A stretch of DNA of 64,000 nucleotides from Candidatus Saccharimonadota bacterium (GCA_017404335.1 JAFRCN010000001.1:1-64000), one strand, 5' to 3'; positions 1-8,043 are shown, counted from the stretch's first letter. The notes: generated from the letters alone by a model not told the origin. Numbers and translations are program-made.

Positions 1-118
1 TTCGGCAATCCCCGGATCATTTCTCGCTGTCAGATCCCCGAGGCTTATCGCAGACTTCTACGGCCTTCATCGGTATTGATTGTCAAGGCATCCACTATCA
101 GTGCCCTTAATTACCTTT
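1..118 (-). rRNA. rrl: 23S ribosomal RNA, 5' end (partial)
   Basis: Read on the minus strand this is the conserved 5' end of bacterial 23S rRNA: GTGGATGCCTTG, then the GATGAAGG and CTGCGATAAGCC blocks in the right order and spacing. The gene runs off the left edge, so only about 118 nt are present. The exact 5' end is estimated. The next 2.6 kb upstream hold the retroelement genes and no 16S gene or tRNA. Confidence 0.95.
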
Positions 119-315
119 TTATGCATTGACTTAACTAGCAAACGAAGTTCAAATTCATCTGCTCGTTCCGTCTTTTAAATCTTTATCGTTTCCAAATTGT
201 TAAACGGAAGAGTCTTAAAGAAGATTTTGAAGTCGTACAAGCGGCCTCAAAAGATTCCTCGCTTTCCTTATCTTTCCGTAGAGGTCGAAAATGTCGACTT
301 GCTTAAACTTCCCCT

Positions 316-344
316 ATTATAGCGCACCGAATTCTAAATGTCAA
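316..344 (-). promoter_or_regulatory. 23S rRNA promoter
   Basis: Perfect -35 TTGACA (339-344) and -10 TATAAT (316-321) separated by 17 bp on the minus strand, pointing at the 23S gene. Transcription would start near 309 and give a leader of about 190 nt (119-309). That leader holds no ORF; its last bases could pair with the 23S 3' flank as a processing stem, but that flank is outside the window. I see nothing in 345-423. Confidence 0.85.
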
Positions 345-423
345 CACCTTTTTTCGACTTTTTCGACTTTTTTCAACCCAGCCAGAACATCCATCAAAAA
401 ACACTCAACCCACGAGCTAGAAT

Positions 424-461
424 CTCCTTTATACTTTCATTATAATGAAAGTATAAAGGAG
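424..461. promoter_or_regulatory. 38-bp perfect palindrome with -10 and SD of the DGR operon
   Basis: Perfect inverted repeat centred at 442/443, with arms that begin CTCCTTTATACTTTCATTA. The right arm carries the Shine-Dalgarno AGGAG 8 nt before the ATG at 470. The centre contains TATAAT on both strands (441-446 plus, 444-439 minus). It could be an operator and divergent promoter, or an RNA hairpin that hides the SD if transcription starts upstream. Confidence 0.75.
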
Positions 462-469
462 CACAAAGC

Positions 470-1408
470 ATGTCAAATAATAATTCATCAACCAAAGCAC
501 TAACCAGCAAATCATCTGAGCACCCCACCAAAAACCAACATAAATCCCATAAGCGCATCACCGAAAGCCAGCATGAATCCATCAAGCGTGCCATCATCAA
601 GCGCGAGGAGGACAATTACGACAAAATCTACCTCGTCCCCTGCTCGGGCGATCAGGGCTGGTACGAAATCTCGGAGCATTCTGCCCTTATTTACTACTAC
701 GAAGTTATTGTCCCACTAGGACTTTCCACGCGCCTTCATGAGGATACCGTGAGCTTTTACACGCATTATAAATACGGTTCCATCCGTACCAACAGCCCCG
801 CCACGATTAAAGATAATCTCGTAGCTCAAAATCTCTTCGAATCCGAACAAATCGACCGCGATGTCATCATCTATCACCTCGCCAAAACCTTCACCGCAGA
901 AGACATCAACAGTTATGCCAAACAAATTCACACCAGCCGCATCGCCAACGCATCAATCGTCAAAAGCGATAACGCCGCGCCGGAATACTACATCATCGTC
1001 AGTTCGTTCGCCAAAAACATCCTATACGCCTGTTCTAACAAAATGAACGAGATTGAACGCAACAGTTTTGCCAGCAAAATTATCAACTACGCAGTCGATC
1101 TAAGCAGAATATATCTTGAAATAAACTATCTAGACCGACGCGCCAAAGCAAACGACATCATTACTAAATGGGATAAAATTATCGACATCACTTATTACAT
1201 TCTCATCGAGCTGCATTTAATGAGAGGCCTAGGCATCTGGGCACCCGAAGTCATTATCCGCTATAGCGATCAAATACTTCGCGCCCGCGTCATCGCCCGA
1301 AGAGAAATCGCCAAACTCAAAAAAGAAATCAAAATACCACCCCAAAAATCATCAAGCCCCAAATCTACAACTACATCAAACCCTAACAATCAGAAAGGAA
1401 TTCACTAA
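470..1408 (+). CDS. avd: DGR accessory protein: N-terminal unknown domain fused to Avd-like four-helix domain
   Basis: 312 aa. Residues ~175-295 look like the accessory variability determinant (Avd): a helical bundle with FAKNILYACSNKMNEIE, then a helix ending LEINYLDRRAKANDI, a hydrophobic helix and a basic C-terminal helix. Avd binds the DGR reverse transcriptase and its RNA and is needed for mutagenic cDNA synthesis. Ordinary Avd is only about 120 aa. Here ~170 residues precede it, including a polar low-complexity start and a segment with LVPCSGDQGWYEIS that I do not recognise. The stop codon is directly followed by the RT start codon, so the two genes are co-transcribed. The start has AGGAG inside the 38-bp palindrome. 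The Avd assignment rests on pattern and position. Confidence 0.7.
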   Translation: MSNNNSSTKALTSKSSEHPTKNQHKSHKRITESQHESIKRAIIKREEDNYDKIYLVPCSGDQGWYEISEHSALIYYYEVIVPLGLSTRLHEDTVSFYTHYKYGSIRTNSPATIKDNLVAQNLFESEQIDRDVIIYHLAKTFTAEDINSYAKQIHTSRIANASIVKSDNAAPEYYIIVSSFAKNILYACSNKMNEIERNSFASKIINYAVDLSRIYLEINYLDRRAKANDIITKWDKIIDITYYILIELHLMRGLGIWAPEVIIRYSDQILRARVIARREIAKLKKEIKIPPQKSSSPKSTTTSNPNNQKGIH

Positions 1409-2689
1409 ATGTCTAAAGAATCCAAGCTATTCGACATCCCCGCCGCTATTAAAAGCATACAGCATATCGGCATTCGCCAGTGGCTGCTCAAAGAGTACAC
1501 CAAATCCTTCATCGAAGCCAGAAAGGGCAAGCTAAAAACCTTCAACGAACACAAATTCGAGCTCCATTGGCTCGAAAACATCCCTCGCCTTGTCGACACC
1601 ACCCTGGACCGCGCTTTCAAGCCCGGCACCTCCACCACTTTCGTCGTTCACGACCCGAAGGACCGTGAAATCTTCGCCGCCCCCTTCTCCGACCGCAATA
1701 TCCACCACTTCCTCTATCGCGTCTGCGGTGGCTGGTGGGATAGGCAATTTATCGACGACTCCTACAGCTGTCGCCCCAGCCGAGGCACATTCTACGGCAT
1801 TCTCCGGATTTGGGACAAAGCCAAGCGCATCACCAATAACTTTTCCGAAGAAGCCTACATCATCCAAATGGACCTCAGCAACTACTTTATGTCGTTACCG
1901 CGAAAGCGGCTATACGACGCTATCCATCGCGGGCTTTATCGCCAATTTAAAAAATACTTTCACATCCCGGAGGCCTACGAGCTCTATACCATCTGCGATT
2001 TCCTTTGGTATCAAGTCATCATGGATGACCCCGTCACCCACGCCAAACGCCGTGGTTCCATCAAAAACTGGTCCAAACTCGCCCCGGGCAAAAGTCTCCA
2101 TGATCAGCCCTACGGCTACGGCATCGCCATCGGCAATGTTACCTCACAACTTGCCTCGAATATCTACCTAGACAGTTTCGACAAATTCGTCCACTGCCGT
2201 CTAGGTTACAAATACTACGGCCGCTACGTGGACGACTTCTACATCATGGTCAAGAAAAAGGACCTAAAGCGCGCCATTCGCGATATTGAGCTTATGCGCA
2301 GTTTCTTGCTTAACGAAAAGGAGCTCACCCTTCACCCCAAGAAGCTCAGTATTCGCCGTATCGACCAAGGCTTCAAATTCCTCGGCGCTCGCATTTACCC
2401 TCACTGCCTCATCCCCTCCGACCGCCTCCAGAAAAAAATAAAGCGCATCCTACACCAACTTCGCACCGACAAGCTCAGCGACGACACCATTATCTCTTAC
2501 CTAGGTCTCACCAAGAACCTCCATGCCCACAAATTCATGAAGCGCTTTTTCAAAGAATACGACCTCAACTTCGTCCTCTATGAAGAGTTCTTGCATCGCA
2601 CACGCAAAGCAAACGACATCATAAAGGACCTCCGCACTAGCCATTGGAAAGATTACGAAGCCTATTTGAAACAAAATTCCCAACAATAA
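1409..2689 (+). CDS. DGR reverse transcriptase
   Basis: 426 aa. Retron/group-II-type RT fingers and palm: QMDLSNYFMSL (first catalytic Asp region), IGNVTSQLASNIYLD (the I/VGNxTSQ motif typical of DGR RTs, where group II intron RTs have QGxxSP), and the YVDD catalytic box in YYGRYVDDFYIMV. It copies the template-repeat RNA and misincorporates at adenines; the cDNA then replaces the variable repeat of the target gene. There is no maturase or endonuclease domain. It starts right after the Avd-like gene, whose AGAAAGGAA end serves as SD. It converges on the template repeat, which is the opposite of the usual co-directional layout. Confidence 0.95.
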   Translation: MSKESKLFDIPAAIKSIQHIGIRQWLLKEYTKSFIEARKGKLKTFNEHKFELHWLENIPRLVDTTLDRAFKPGTSTTFVVHDPKDREIFAAPFSDRNIHHFLYRVCGGWWDRQFIDDSYSCRPSRGTFYGILRIWDKAKRITNNFSEEAYIIQMDLSNYFMSLPRKRLYDAIHRGLYRQFKKYFHIPEAYELYTICDFLWYQVIMDDPVTHAKRRGSIKNWSKLAPGKSLHDQPYGYGIAIGNVTSQLASNIYLDSFDKFVHCRLGYKYYGRYVDDFYIMVKKKDLKRAIRDIELMRSFLLNEKELTLHPKKLSIRRIDQGFKFLGARIYPHCLIPSDRLQKKIKRILHQLRTDKLSDDTIISYLGLTKNLHAHKFMKRFFKEYDLNFVLYEEFLHRTRKANDIIKDLRTSHWKDYEAYLKQNSQQ

Positions 2690-2700
2690 CTATTAATAAT

Positions 2701-2721
2701 CCCCCCAGCCAAGCTGGGGGG
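2701..2721. terminator. GC-rich hairpin between RT and template repeat
   Basis: Perfect 9-bp stem CCCCCCAGC / GCTGGGGGG with a 3-nt loop. It lies where RT transcription (plus) and TR transcription (inferred minus) meet. Neither side has a strong T-run, so it may be a weak bidirectional terminator or a 3' structure of the TR RNA. Confidence 0.55.
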
Positions 2722-2736
2722 ATGTGGGCATAGGGT

Positions 2737-2949
2737 GTCGCGAAAACGCAAAAGACTCAAGACTACCGAGCCACGCAGCGGACGCTAAAACCGTTCAATC
2801 GATTGTTGCTGTTCGCTGGGTACAATTCAGAACCATTCATGTTCAAGTTGTAGCCATTAGTGCCCGACGATGCGGTACTAGACCACCAGTTCGCATTGCC
2901 GCCGACATTGTACATAGTAGTATCATTGACGTTGCCAAAGCGCGAGAAC
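2737..2949 (-). repeat. DGR template repeat (TR)
   Basis: 213 bp that match the 3' end of the surface gene at 3181-3393 except at 12 positions. On the minus (coding) strand every difference is an A in this copy: nine A-to-T, two A-to-C and one A-to-G. Read in the target frame it contains 13 AAY (Asn) codons, 11 of which are changed in the VR. The last 58 bp (2737-2794) are invariant and GC-rich and probably act as the homing-initiation (IMH-like) segment. The expected RNA is read from the minus strand. Confidence 0.97.
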
Positions 2950-3133
2950 TTTTGACGCCCCCTGCTATTTTTATAACCTTCTTCAGACTTTGGACTCTTT
3001 CGGCAAGCCCAAAGTTCAACCCAGGACTACGATGCCAACTTTCTGACACCGGAGTGAGATTATCCGACTCCCTTGTTATCCACCATCATGCAGTGACAGA
3101 CTTGCTGTGTTTCGATGGCAACCCCACAACCCT

Positions 3134-3162
3134 ATTTTACTACAAAACGCGAAATCTCCCAA
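3134..3162 (-). promoter_or_regulatory. Candidate promoter of the TR RNA
   Basis: Minus strand: -35-like TTGGGA (3157-3162), 17 bp, -10-like TAAAAT (3134-3139). It lies just left of the target gene and would drive a transcript through 2950-3130 into the TR. The region 2950-3180 shows no ORF. The -35 match is weak. Confidence 0.4.
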
Positions 3163-3180
3163 GTTTTTTCAAACAAGGGA

Positions 3181-3393
3181 GTCGCGAAAACGCAAAAGAC
3201 TCAAGACTACCGAGCCACGCAGCGGACGCTAAAACCGTACAATCGACTGTAGCTGTACGCTGGGTACAATTCAGAACCATACATGTACAAGTAGTAGCCA
3301 TTAGTGCCCGACGATGCGGTACTAGACCACCAGTACGCAGAGCCGCCGACATAGTACATAGTAGTATCATTGACGTGGCCAAAGCGCGAGAAC
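3181..3393 (-). repeat. DGR variable repeat (VR)
   Basis: Partner of the TR at a fixed offset of 444 bp. It encodes the last residues of the surface protein. Relative to the template, Asn codons became Tyr eight times, Ser twice and His once. The changed residues lie in the segment from FGHVND to RLYGFSVRCVAR, the ligand-facing end of the C-type-lectin-like fold in known DGR targets. The stop codon (3207-3209) is inside the invariant part. Confidence 0.97.
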
Positions 3394-4757
3394 GCATACG
3401 GGAGCGAAGTCATCTTATTAAATCCACCGCTCGCATAACCCACATTGGTACTACCAGCGAGATCAGTGCCACCCGCAATCCCCGCCTGAGTCAGCATCGC
3501 GTTAAAGTCTGATTGAACCACCGTACCGCTTGGGTTAGTTAGGCCATTAGGCAACCTCCAGCCCTTCGGGCAAATGGAGTTATCCGCCACCGTATACTGA
3601 CTCGAAATCGGTTGCGAATTATTCGATGCGATAGCTGCCGTCCAGTTATAGAAATTACCCACTTGGTAATGCTCACATTGCGCCTGTGTATATCCAGCCG
3701 TCACACAAGCCGATACATTGTCGTAGGCAGTAGTATTTTGCGCGTATAACACCTTTGTGCCAACTTCCGCCATATACGGCTTGTAATTATCATTAGTCCA
3801 CCCCGTCACTGAACTAGGTTGATTGCCCGATACATAATTCGTAACCGTTGCTGGCGTCCCCGTCATTGTCGAACCACTCGGCGTCCAGGTGATCACACTA
3901 TTTCCATCTACGGCATATCCCGAAGCATACGCACCCGAACCATAAGAGTTTAGGTCCGTGTTTTCAGATGTGAGCGCCGTAGTCCCCGAACAACCGATAC
4001 ACAAGTCAAGATTCTGCGTCATCCAGATATTACCATCATCGAGTTTCGATACATAATATTCTTTATTGTCGCGCGTATCGGTCACTTTATAAGTCTCTCC
4101 CGCAAGCATTGTGTCCTTCCAAGTGTCCACGCTCTGCATCGTCAGGTTATCCGATGGCGCCGACCCTGATGGATGAATTAGGACATATTTCACTTTACCA
4201 GTATAAGTCCCCGCTGGCTGAGTCGACGACACATAAGCCGTGTAGGTTACATCCATCGACGAACCCACCGTCGCATCCGTCGAAGAGGTATACTGCGCGA
4301 CCTTTGTGTATTGCGATGGCACAGCATGCGCAGAACCGAAGTTATTTTGAATCGACGGCGCATATGTCCCACTCACCGCCGAAGCTCTCATGTTCCAGTA
4401 CGAGTTTGAACCACTAGTATTCGTCGCGATATCATGCGACGACCCCAAACTATCGCTATGTAGTACCGTAGTCCCATTCGTGTCTTGCCCATAACCTATC
4501 GCGTACACTGCAAACCCGCTCGGGTCGTTACATAACATGTTGAATCGCGAAGTCCCAATTGTATCGCTCTGGCCGTTGTTGATTGTTTTAGAATAAGTAC
4601 CACCGCCGCTCATCGAACAAGAAGTCGCCACCGTTACCGACGCCGTGCTACTCGACGCTGCATCCGCTTTCACGCTCGGCGTCAACTGCGACGCACCCGC
4701 CAGAGTAGTCACTCCAACCGCCGCGCCCAGTACCATTATGTATTTTTTGTTTAGCAT
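3207..4757 (-). CDS. DGR-diversified surface protein, Fib_succ_major domain
   Basis: 516 aa, exported. Residues 1-33 are a signal peptide (basic MLNKKY, hydrophobic core, ends near VKADA). Residues ~40-200 form a domain with a Cys pair (TSCSM, MLCND) ending YTAYVSSTQPAGTYTGKVKY. The same domain forms the proteins at 11650 and 22147. The C-terminal part (~215-516) is a Fibrobacter-succinogenes major paralogous / formylglycine-enzyme-like lectin fold: SVDTWKDTM, DGNIWMTQNLDL, CPKGWRLPNG, WWSSTASSGTNGYYLY, and the closing GFSVRCVAR. The last 60 residues are the VR. It is probably displayed on the cell envelope as a variable binding protein for host or prey contact; there is no visible sortase motif or C-terminal anchor. 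SD GGAGG precedes the ATG. Confidence 0.93.
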   Translation of the reverse strand: MLNKKYIMVLGAAVGVTTLAGASQLTPSVKADAASSSTASVTVATSCSMSGGGTYSKTINNGQSDTIGTSRFNMLCNDPSGFAVYAIGYGQDTNGTTVLHSDSLGSSHDIATNTSGSNSYWNMRASAVSGTYAPSIQNNFGSAHAVPSQYTKVAQYTSSTDATVGSSMDVTYTAYVSSTQPAGTYTGKVKYVLIHPSGSAPSDNLTMQSVDTWKDTMLAGETYKVTDTRDNKEYYVSKLDDGNIWMTQNLDLCIGCSGTTALTSENTDLNSYGSGAYASGYAVDGNSVITWTPSGSTMTGTPATVTNYVSGNQPSSVTGWTNDNYKPYMAEVGTKVLYAQNTTAYDNVSACVTAGYTQAQCEHYQVGNFYNWTAAIASNNSQPISSQYTVADNSICPKGWRLPNGLTNPSGTVVQSDFNAMLTQAGIAGGTDLAGSTNVGYASGGFNKMTSLPYAFSRFGHVNDTTMYYVGGSAYWWSSTASSGTNGYYLYMYGSELYPAYSYSRLYGFSVRCVAR

Positions 4758-4862
4758 TTTGCCTCCATGGATTATTTTATTATATTAACGTTAATTATTC
4801 TATTAAACATTGTAGCATATTTTTAATTTAACACAAGCATTTTTATGTCTTGGTTGCATAAT

Positions 4863-5732
4863 TTATACGGCAAGCATTTTATTACGCTTATGTTTTTTAA
4901 CCGCCATCACAATTCCTCCAATGATTAACCCTATCACCACCCCCACCATCACCATAAACCATATCGGGCAAGCCACCACTAACTGCGTGATGCTTGAATG
5001 TTTACCCATGTAATCTACCGTTTGCGTTACTTCGTACACCCCTAGTGCCGGCATTTCGGTTATTTCTCGTGCCACCACTCGCGTCGTTTCCGGCATGACT
5101 ACTTCTTCTATCCAGCCCTCTCCGTTGTTACTCGGATATATTTGCGCCCCTGTGAGGAAGTTCTTTACCGCGATATCGATTTTCGCCACCTCATGGATGT
5201 TGCCGTCATTCTTTAATTCCACCATCACTTTCATCGGCGTCGCCGTGATAAATCCGGGTACTTCATTCAGCTGAATTTCGCCACTCCTCTGAATTTCTCC
5301 CTCCACCTGCGCGTATACTATACTCGCCATCTCAAAGACACTATTCACGCCCACTCCCTCCGCAATTCCACCTCCATCCCCATCTGTCCCCACCAGTATA
5401 GCGGCATACTGTCCCCCCGCCGGCGCCGTCTCCGGTACCGTGATGGTGTAGTGGACTTCCTTAGTTCCGTTCGGCCCCAAAGTCCCGCTTGGCTCCGCTA
5501 TCCGTATCCAATCCACAATCTGCGACCGATTCGACTGCGTCACGAGGTCCGCCACATAATCTGCCCCCGATACATTATACGGCGCCACCTCGACTTTGTA
5601 GCTGAAGTTTCCTTCCATATTCGCCGGTGTGAATACCTTTATTACCCCTTCATACACTTCACCCGCCACCAGCCTCAACTTCGCGCTCATCGGCGTAATT
5701 GAAAACACACTACCGCTCCTTGTTTCTTCCAT
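4863..5732 (-). CDS. Membrane-anchored DUF916/WxL-associated-like protein, no signal peptide
   Basis: 289 aa. Ig-like beta protein beginning FSITPMSAKLRLVAGE, then PSGTLGPNGTKEVHYTITVP and GGQYAAILVGT, and a C-terminal transmembrane helix (VACPIWFMVMVGVVIGLII) with a basic tail. It is a paralogue of the protein at 9892, sharing SxTPMxxxxxLxxGexYxGxxxxF, the GGQYxAxxxxT motif and the xVACPxW anchor. Unlike that paralogue it starts MEETRSGSVFSITP with no signal peptide, although GGAGG stands properly before this ATG and in-frame stops lie upstream. It may be truncated at the 5' end or reach the membrane through the C-terminal helix only. Role unknown; such proteins bind other surface proteins or peptidoglycan in Gram-positives. 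Confidence 0.7.
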   Translation of the reverse strand: MEETRSGSVFSITPMSAKLRLVAGEVYEGVIKVFTPANMEGNFSYKVEVAPYNVSGADYVADLVTQSNRSQIVDWIRIAEPSGTLGPNGTKEVHYTITVPETAPAGGQYAAILVGTDGDGGGIAEGVGVNSVFEMASIVYAQVEGEIQRSGEIQLNEVPGFITATPMKVMVELKNDGNIHEVAKIDIAVKNFLTGAQIYPSNNGEGWIEEVVMPETTRVVAREITEMPALGVYEVTQTVDYMGKHSSITQLVVACPIWFMVMVGVVIGLIIGGIVMAVKKHKRNKMLAV

Positions 5733-5861
5733 ATTCCTCCACTATATATTATATACAATATTATACCACACCCCCTCCATCCCGCCATTTTTTTTCAACT
5801 GCTTTTCATTTTATGTCAGAAAAAAACTAACAATCGTCATTAGAGTAATTTCGTCCAACCG

Positions 5862-5960
5862 TGCAAGCACATTGCAAGCACATTTCCTCTGTATTTTTTC
5901 TTATTTCGTCCAACCGTGCAAGCACACTACAAGCACATTGCAAGCATTCTACAAGCACAT
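5862..5960. repeat. Left phased array of 11-bp repeats (TGCAAGCACAT)
   Basis: Nine 11-bp slots: two TGCAAGCACAT units (5862-5883), a 33-bp gap equal to three slots (5884-5916), then four units with small changes (5917-5960). The gap holds CTCTGTA followed by a T-rich stretch and ends TCGTCCAACCG, which also precedes the first unit. A matching array lies on the other side of the gene at 5986. Confidence 0.85.
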
Positions 5961-5985
5961 CCTCATCATTTCAATCATTACAAAG

Positions 5986-7461
5986 CTATCTCTCCACATA
6001 AACTGGCAGATATTTTCGATCCCTCGGGCTAGAATTAACATCAAAAATTCGTAGATACTTCTGTTCAACAGCCTGCGTTAATAATCGCGAAATAACTGAG
6101 TTATCTTTATCTGGAAGCCGAAATAGCTTTCGTAACTCCTGATTCGTCAGATATTCTTTTGAAACCCATAAGTAGCAAGCGTAAGTATAAATCGTCCACA
6201 TTTTCTCGTCTGACGTCATATCGTTCAATTTTCGCCTCCCCATTAAAGAAACTCGAACGGAATCTTCTAATATTTCCATTTGCGGAGTTGGGCAACCAAA
6301 TTTCGGCGAAACCGCCGCAATTTTATCCCATCCAGTCCCCCGGCTCTCACTAATTCTAACATTAAAGAACTCCTTCATTATCCCTTCGTTCCTAGTTCTT
6401 GGCGGAAAATCTACTAACCTCTTGTCCGGGACTAAAAGACTCCCTAAATTGCTAAACTCAATCCGATTATCGAAAATCTCTACCGTCGGGTGTAGCCCAT
6501 CAATCGTAAAATCTTGATGTCCTAAAGTGTTCGCTAAAAGTTCCCTGACCGAAATATAAGGGAAACGATAAATCGTCCTCCGAACGCCGTCCTCCCCTAT
6601 CTCTTCATGGTCGATAATTCTACTTAAAATCATTCGATAAATCTTATCGAACTCTACGACATAGCCAGCCGTCGTCCGATATTCCTCTATCGTTTCTATC
6701 TTACTATTCCCTTTATAAACTATTATCCTAACCGTCTTATTAGATAAATCACGAAATGCCCCTAAATTTCTTGCGTATAGCAAAGCCCCTAAATTAGTGA
6801 TATTATATGTAGAATCCTTATTACTAGTTACCATCCCACAAGCGACTGCTTCGTCGAACAGCATACCTCTCTCTACTATCGTCCCCCTCTGTCGCATAAT
6901 ATACATAGCCTCGAAATCTAGTCGCTCTTCAATCTGTTCCCTGCTCAAATTCGCTTCCGCAACCGCAGTTTCAAAATCATAGGACAAAATTTTTTGCCAA
7001 ATTTCCTTCTCTATGATCGGGTAATTTTTTAGCTCCGTCGTATTCGAACCGATTCTAATCCAAGCCACTCCGTCGAATTTCGCTATCGCAGTCGGATTTA
7101 CGTCGATAACCAACACAACTACTCTCTTACCATTCTCATAAGTCAACGTCCGAAAAGACAAATTCGGATGCGGAACTATAATTTTACTCAACCAAAACAA
7201 CAACTCTTCATTCTTATATTTTTTCGTTTCCGGTATAAAACTCGTTCCGACAATCTCGCGAGTATCATTGCTTACGCCCCAAATAATATAACCTCGAGCC
7301 GTATCAGTTAAAACTAAGCTATTCATTATCGCCGAAATGTTTTTCCCAATTACTAAAGGGTCAAAATTATTTTGTTTCAGCTCAAACCACTCCGTCTCGG
7401 ACGGCAACGTAATTATATGCTTTAAAATGCTTTTTAAATTATCGTCAGTTAAGTTATCCAT
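5986..7461 (-). CDS. AlbA_2 domain / RecG-like ATPase-fold transcriptional regulator
   Basis: 491 aa. Residues ~15-140 match the Schlafen AlbA_2 putative DNA-binding domain (SETEWFELKQNN, GYIIWGVSN, WIRIGSN). Residues ~300-420 match the HATPase_c_4 domain found with it (SVRELLANTLGHQDFT, IEFSNLG, RGTGWDKI). The C-terminus is a winged-helix-like segment (SKEYLTNQELRKLF). Such proteins are usually local regulators or defence accessory proteins. TATAAT sits exactly 6 nt before the ATG (leaderless layout). Both flanks carry the 11-bp repeat arrays, which are therefore candidate binding sites. Base composition is AT-richer than in the housekeeping genes. Confidence 0.8.
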   Translation of the reverse strand: MDNLTDDNLKSILKHIITLPSETEWFELKQNNFDPLVIGKNISAIMNSLVLTDTARGYIIWGVSNDTREIVGTSFIPETKKYKNEELLFWLSKIIVPHPNLSFRTLTYENGKRVVVLVIDVNPTAIAKFDGVAWIRIGSNTTELKNYPIIEKEIWQKILSYDFETAVAEANLSREQIEERLDFEAMYIMRQRGTIVERGMLFDEAVACGMVTSNKDSTYNITNLGALLYARNLGAFRDLSNKTVRIIVYKGNSKIETIEEYRTTAGYVVEFDKIYRMILSRIIDHEEIGEDGVRRTIYRFPYISVRELLANTLGHQDFTIDGLHPTVEIFDNRIEFSNLGSLLVPDKRLVDFPPRTRNEGIMKEFFNVRISESRGTGWDKIAAVSPKFGCPTPQMEILEDSVRVSLMGRRKLNDMTSDEKMWTIYTYACYLWVSKEYLTNQELRKLFRLPDKDNSVISRLLTQAVEQKYLRIFDVNSSPRDRKYLPVYVER

Positions 7462-7491
7462 AGCTTGATTATATCACGAACAATTTAACTT

Positions 7492-7590
7492 TGCAAGCAC
7501 ATTGCAAGCACCCTGCAAGCACATTTACTCTGTAATTTTCCCCTCCCCGCCCATTTTTGCAAGCATCCTGCAAGCACATTGCAAGCAAAA
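7492..7590. repeat. Right phased array of 11-bp repeats (TGCAAGCACAT)
   Basis: Nine 11-bp slots again: three units (7492-7524), a 33-bp gap (7525-7557) with CTCTGTA then a pyrimidine-rich stretch, then three units (7558-7590, the last degenerate). Unit orientation, total length (99 bp) and gap length are the same as in the left array. Confidence 0.85.
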
Positions 7591-7615
7591 TACCACCCAA
7601 GCTGGATGGTATTTT
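7587..7615 (-). terminator. Rho-independent terminator
   Basis: AAAATACCA / TGGTATTTT stem around a CCCAAGCTGGA loop, downstream of the small minus-strand ORF at 7630. It overlaps the last repeat unit of the right array. Confidence 0.65.
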
Positions 7616-7629
7616 GGCATATGGCATCA

Positions 7630-8040
7630 CTACTCCGCAGAAGTCGCAGATTCCTTGTGAGGTCTTACACCCTCTTCATCTTCGTCTAAGAACACAAACC
7701 TCGCCGTTGCCGACGTAAATTTGCTCTCATCTATATATAAATTAATGATTCTCTTAGCATTGATTACTGAAAACATCGGTGATAAGTCTTCCTGATACAC
7801 TCCAACTTCGCCCATATAATTATTATAGTCAGCATGCATCCAAGAAAGTGCAATCTCCGCCGCATCGTTAGAGCTAAACTCGCCTTCATAAGTATAATTA
7901 ATTTTATCTACCACACCAGACTTAAATGTAATCTTTATTTCATGATCCGCCCTACTCGCCGTATCGTAATTGAAAAAACCTCATCGGCGCTCGACGCTCT
8001 ACAATCCAATATACCAATTGACTCCGTTTTATCACCATCC
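7630..8040 (-). pseudogene. Decapitated, frameshifted hypothetical gene next to the AbiE cassette
   Basis: The open 3' part (7630-7914, GTG start possible) encodes 94 aa with DEDEE near the end; I recognise no family. Sense-looking sequence continues upstream: DHEIKITFKSG in the same frame, then, across the T6 run (7973-7978 on plus), SIGILDCRASSADEV in another frame. One extra T would join them. No ATG is found before the sequence runs into the palindromic repeat at 8044. The simplest reading is a gene that lost its 5' end when the AbiE cassette arrived and later gained a frameshift. A short real gene starting at 7914 is the alternative, though that start lacks an SD. Confidence 0.4.
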
Positions 8041-8043
8041 GAT

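Noticed and set aside
2724-3512. Plus-strand 262-aa open frame across TR and VR
   Set aside because: It is antisense to TR and target, repeats itself because of the duplication, and has no SD or promoter.
5862-5960. CRISPR-like array
   Set aside because: Units are 11 bp and mostly contiguous, with no unique spacers and no cas genes nearby.
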